This document shows positions 6,116-8,522 of a stretch of DNA of 8,522 nucleotides, piece after piece. Positions within the stretch are counted from its first letter, which is position 1, and each line of letters opens with the position of its first letter. The notes under the pieces were generated by a model. It was not told the origin of the DNA, made no database searches, and saw only the letters and a program-made list of their open reading frames with translations. Source of the DNA: an uncultured Eubacteriales bacterium (GTDB lineage: Bacteria > Bacillota > Clostridia > Oscillospirales > Acutalibacteraceae); assembly GCA_934394855.1 (NCBI GenBank), contig CAKRRH010000038.1, positions 1-8,522 of the forward strand, read 5' to 3'. The position numbers were made by a program, and so were the translations under genes.

Positions 6116-6144
6116 ATTGTATCATCAATCGCAAAAAATATCAA
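6116..6144 (-). promoter_or_regulatory. Sigma-A promoter of glyS
   Basis: On the minus strand TTGATA (6139-6144) and TACAAT (6116-6121) are 17 bases apart, each one mismatch from consensus. The start near 6109 leaves a leader of only about 35 bases. This excludes a T-box riboswitch, which controls many Firmicute synthetase genes. Confidence 0.75.
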
Positions 6145-6224
6145 GGTTAAAATGCATGATTTGAAAAAATCACCCAAAATTACTGAAATCAGCCGAAAAC
6201 AGCCGCATTTTTACGGTATCTATA

Positions 6225-6238
6225 AAGTAATATTACTT
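6225..6238. promoter_or_regulatory. Perfect 14-bp palindrome overlapping the greA -35 (possible operator)
   Basis: AAGTAATATTACTT reads the same on both strands and covers the first two bases of the TTGACA box (6237-6242). Its position between the divergent glyS and greA promoters is what an operator would have. No known regulator consensus was recognised. Confidence 0.4.
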
Positions 6239-6265
6239 GACAAAAATCACAAAATAATATATAAT
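6237..6265 (+). promoter_or_regulatory. Full-consensus sigma-A promoter of greA-lysS
   Basis: TTGACA (6237-6242), a 17-base spacer and TATAAT (6260-6265) match the consensus at every fixed position. The predicted start is near 6272, with a leader of about 80 bases before greA. A second TATAAT at 6277-6282 lacks a matching -35. Confidence 0.9.
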
Positions 6266-6353
6266 TCTTTAATGTATATAATTTGACTGATACCGTGCCG
6301 TATGGTGCGTAATTTTTTTATCAGCCGAAACCGAAAGGAATGGTCATTTTACT

Positions 6354-6824
6354 ATGAAAGAAACATTGCTTACCAAACAAGGTCTTGAAGAGCGTCAAAA
6401 GGAACTCGAATACCTCAAAACCGAAAAGCGTAACGAAATTGCGGAGAAAATCAAGGTTGCCCGTTCGTTCGGTGATTTGTCGGAAAACAGCGAATATGAT
6501 GAAGCTAAAAACGAGCAGGCTAAGATGGAAAACCGAATTGCCGAGCTTGAGGAAATGCTGAAAAATGTTAAAATAATCGACGAAAGCAAAACCAACAGCA
6601 AAATCGTCAACACAGGTACTAAGGTCAAGATCCTTGATGTTGAAATGAACGAAGAATTTGACTATCAGGTAGTCGGTTCGTCGGAGGCTGACCCGATGAA
6701 CGGTAAAATTTCAGACGAATCTCCGGTCGGCAAAGCGCTCATCGGCAGAAAAGTCGGCGAAACCGTTGTTGCAATCACACCGTCGGGCGAGCTTGAATAT
6801 AAGATCGTAAAAATACTTAAATAA
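6354..6824 (+). CDS. greA: Transcription elongation factor GreA
   Basis: GreA enters the secondary channel of RNA polymerase and stimulates cleavage of the 3' end of backtracked RNA, rescuing stalled elongation complexes. The 156-residue protein matches the usual 156-160. An N-terminal coiled-coil hairpin (about 1-76) carries the tip motif GDLSENSEYDEAK. Its Asp41 and Glu44 fall at the same positions as the catalytic acidic residues of E. coli GreA. The C-terminal FKBP-like domain (about 84-156) includes VVGSSEADPMNGKISDESPV and the typical ending ALIGRKVGETVVAITPSGE. An AAAGGAA lies about 13-15 bases before the ATG, a slightly long spacing. It is the first gene of the operon, with lysS starting 32 bases downstream; greA-lysS is a common Firmicute arrangement. 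Confidence 0.97.
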   Translation: MKETLLTKQGLEERQKELEYLKTEKRNEIAEKIKVARSFGDLSENSEYDEAKNEQAKMENRIAELEEMLKNVKIIDESKTNSKIVNTGTKVKILDVEMNEEFDYQVVGSSEADPMNGKISDESPVGKALIGRKVGETVVAITPSGELEYKIVKILK

Positions 6825-6856
6825 ATCTCACTAATAAAGATAAAAGGAATTTGGAA

Positions 6857-8522
6857 ATGAGCGAAAACAAGAACACTCAACAAAACAGAGCGCCCGAGGA
6901 GGACCTCAATGAGGTTTTGAGAATCCGCAGAGAAAAGCTCAAGGCTTTGCAGGATGAGGGCAAAAACCCGTATGCTATCACAAAATATGATTTTGACAGC
7001 GATTCAGCCGCAATCAAGGCTGACTTTGATTCATTCGAGGGCAAAACCGTAAAGGTTGCCGGAAGAATCATGTCAAGACGAATCATGGGCAAAGCAAGCT
7101 TTGTCGGTCTTGACGACTGTTCGGGTCATATTCAGCTTTATGTCCGCCGTGACGATGTCGGCGTTGACGACTACATGGCGTTCAAAAAATGGGACATCGG
7201 CGACATCATCGGCGTCGAGGGCTTTGTGTTTAAGACGCAGACCGGAGAGATCTCGGTTCATGCTCAAAAAATCGAGTTGCTTTCAAAATCACTCCTGCCG
7301 CTGCCCGAAAAGTTCCACGGACTCAAAGATACCGATATGCGCTATCGTCAGCGTTATGTTGACTTGATCGTAAATCCCGAAGTTAAGGATACTTTCTACA
7401 AGCGTTCGCAGATTTTGAAAGAAATCCGCAACTACCTTGATTCAAAGGGATTTTTGGAGGTTGACACCCCGATTTTGGTTCCGCTTGAGATCGGTGCGTC
7501 GGCTCGTCCGTTTAAAACTCACCACAACACTCTCGACATGGATATGTACCTCCGAATCGAAACCGAGCTTTACCTTAAACGCTTGATCGTCGGCGGTATG
7601 CACAGAGTTTACGAAGTCGGAAGAATATTCAGAAACGAGGGCATGGACACAAAGCATAACCCTGAATTTACCACGATCGAGCTTTACCAGGCATTCACCG
7701 ATTTTCACGGAATGATGGATCTCGTTGAAGAGATGAACACAATGCTTGCGGAAAAGATCTGCGGCAGCAAGGTCATCACCTATCAGGGCAAAGAAATCGA
7801 CATGGGTCATTGGGAAAGACTTACAATGATCGAAGCCGTTAAGAAATATTCCGGCTGCGACTACAACGATTGGGCGACCGACGAGGACGCAAGAAATTGC
7901 GCAAAAGAGCATCATGTCGATGTACCCGAAAACGCTACAAAGGGTACTGTTTTGGCAGAGTTCTTTGACGCATTTGTCGAAGAAAACCTCATTCAGCCTA
8001 CATTCATATATGATTATCCGGTTGAGATCAGTCCGCTTGCCAAGAAAAAGCCGAATGATCCGATGTTCACCGAAAGATTTGAATATTTCATCAATGCAAC
8101 CGAATTCGGCAATGCATTCAGCGAGTTAAACGACCCGATCGACCAGAAAGAGCGTTTTGAAACTCAGGTTGAGGCTAAGCTTAAAGAAGAACCAAACAGC
8201 AAAGCGGAGGTTGACTATGATTATGTCACCGCTCTTGAATACGGTATGCCTCCGACAGGCGGTCTCGGCTTCGGAATCGACCGTCTTGTAATGCTTCTCA
8301 CCGATTCCGCATCAATTCGTGATGTATTATTGTTCCCGACGATGAAGCCGTTGAATGATGTAAACAAGGGAAATGATGTAAATAATACAGCTTCTGAAGC
8401 ACCTGAAAAAAATGTAAAAACTGAGCCTGAAAAGATTGATTTCTCAAAGGTAAAGGTAGAGCCTTTATTTGAGGAATTTGTTGATTTTGATACATTCAGC
8501 AAGTCAGATTTCCGTGCAGTAA
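6857..8522 (+). CDS. lysS: Lysine--tRNA ligase (class II) with C-terminal tRNA-binding-domain extension, 3' truncated by window end
   Basis: This enzyme charges tRNA-Lys in the cytosol. The window holds 555 codons with no stop. The ATG at 6857 follows AAAGGAA at 7-8 bases. Seen: N-terminal OB-fold anticodon-binding domain (about 60-165, GRIMSRRIMGKASFVGL). Motif 1 region RYRQRYVDLIVNPEV, with EIGASARPFKTHHN ahead of motif 2. Motif 2 is GRIFRNEGMDTKHNPEFT, with Arg259. Motif 3 is GGLGFGIDRLVMLLTDS, with Arg476. The usual LysRS end LLFPTMKP falls at 491-498. The frame then continues through a hydrophilic linker (about 499-526) into IDFSKVKVEPLFEEFVDF and DTFSKSDFRAV. This resembles the start of the EMAPII/Trbp111-like domain found at the C-terminus of bacterial MetRS. 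The extension is visibly more AT-rich than the core. The LysRS identity is certain; the fused domain is inferred from its first about 20 residues. Confidence 0.95.
   Translation, partial: MSENKNTQQNRAPEEDLNEVLRIRREKLKALQDEGKNPYAITKYDFDSDSAAIKADFDSFEGKTVKVAGRIMSRRIMGKASFVGLDDCSGHIQLYVRRDDVGVDDYMAFKKWDIGDIIGVEGFVFKTQTGEISVHAQKIELLSKSLLPLPEKFHGLKDTDMRYRQRYVDLIVNPEVKDTFYKRSQILKEIRNYLDSKGFLEVDTPILVPLEIGASARPFKTHHNTLDMDMYLRIETELYLKRLIVGGMHRVYEVGRIFRNEGMDTKHNPEFTTIELYQAFTDFHGMMDLVEEMNTMLAEKICGSKVITYQGKEIDMGHWERLTMIEAVKKYSGCDYNDWATDEDARNCAKEHHVDVPENATKGTVLAEFFDAFVEENLIQPTFIYDYPVEISPLAKKKPNDPMFTERFEYFINATEFGNAFSELNDPIDQKERFETQVEAKLKEEPNSKAEVDYDYVTALEYGMPPTGGLGFGIDRLVMLLTDSASIRDVLLFPTMKPLNDVNKGNDVNNTASEAPEKNVKTEPEKIDFSKVKVEPLFEEFVDFDTFSKSDFRAV

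Noticed and set aside
6188..6330. Direct repeat ATCAGCCGAAA at 6188-6198 and 6320-6330
   Set aside because: Only 11 bases, two copies, with the second next to the greA ribosome binding site. No third copy or symmetry was seen, so chance is likely.
6075..6353. T-box riboswitch for glyS or lysS
   Set aside because: The glyS leader is only about 35 bases. The greA-lysS leader has no T-box core (AGGGTGG-type) motif, no specifier stem and no strong terminator.
7442..7915. Minus-strand open frame (157 codons) opposite lysS
   Set aside because: It lies within the LysRS catalytic core, which is clearly coding on the + strand. There is no start signal, and composition is as expected for an antisense shadow. 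The frame at 8221-8502 (-) is similar.

Overview
The window looks like chromosomal DNA from an anaerobic, fermentative Firmicute of class Clostridia, most likely an Oscillospiraceae/Ruminococcaceae-type gut organism. This rests on gene content (PflB/PflA, single-chain GlyRS, greA-lysS operon), moderate GC, AT-rich intergenic regions with near-consensus sigma-A promoters, and AAAGGA-type ribosome binding sites. The family-level placement is inference. No mobile element, CRISPR array or phage gene was seen.

Layout. (1) 1-192 (+): the 3' end of an HxlR-type transcriptional regulator, followed by a strong hairpin terminator. (2) 286-522: intergenic DNA with a good minus-strand promoter pointing back at the HxlR terminator. 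It could make a short RNA with a 20-codon reading frame, and it also holds the pflA terminator. (3) 523-3645 (-): pflB (formate acetyltransferase, GTG start) followed by pflA (its radical-SAM activase). They share a promoter at 3821-3850 and are separated by 120 bases containing three mutually complementary segments, a possible attenuator. (4) 3851-4284: a gene-poor stretch with a 15-bp perfect-stem hairpin and a repeat-like block, ending in a tRNA terminator. (5) 4285-4540 (-): tandem tRNA-Ser(UGA) and tRNA-Ser(GCU) genes, both with encoded CCA, behind a strong promoter. (6) 4695-6074 (-): glyS, the single-chain dimeric-type glycyl-tRNA synthetase. (7) 6075-6353: a divergent promoter region with a fully consensus TTGACA-17-TATAAT promoter for greA-lysS, overlapped by a perfect 14-bp palindrome. 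(8) 6354-8522 (+): greA, then lysS, which runs off the window end.

Functionally, pflB/pflA form an anaerobic pyruvate-to-formate module. The rest serves translation and transcription: two serine tRNAs, two class II aminoacyl-tRNA synthetases and the GreA transcript-cleavage factor.

The most notable item is lysS. After the normal end of LysRS (about residue 498) the frame continues through a hydrophilic linker into what looks like the start of an EMAPII/Trbp111-type tRNA-binding domain, as found at the C-terminus of MetRS. Base composition drops there. The window ends inside that domain, so the fusion (or an assembly junction) needs the adjacent sequence to settle. Most of the remaining genes are ordinary housekeeping genes, and I did not find a convincing new multi-gene system.
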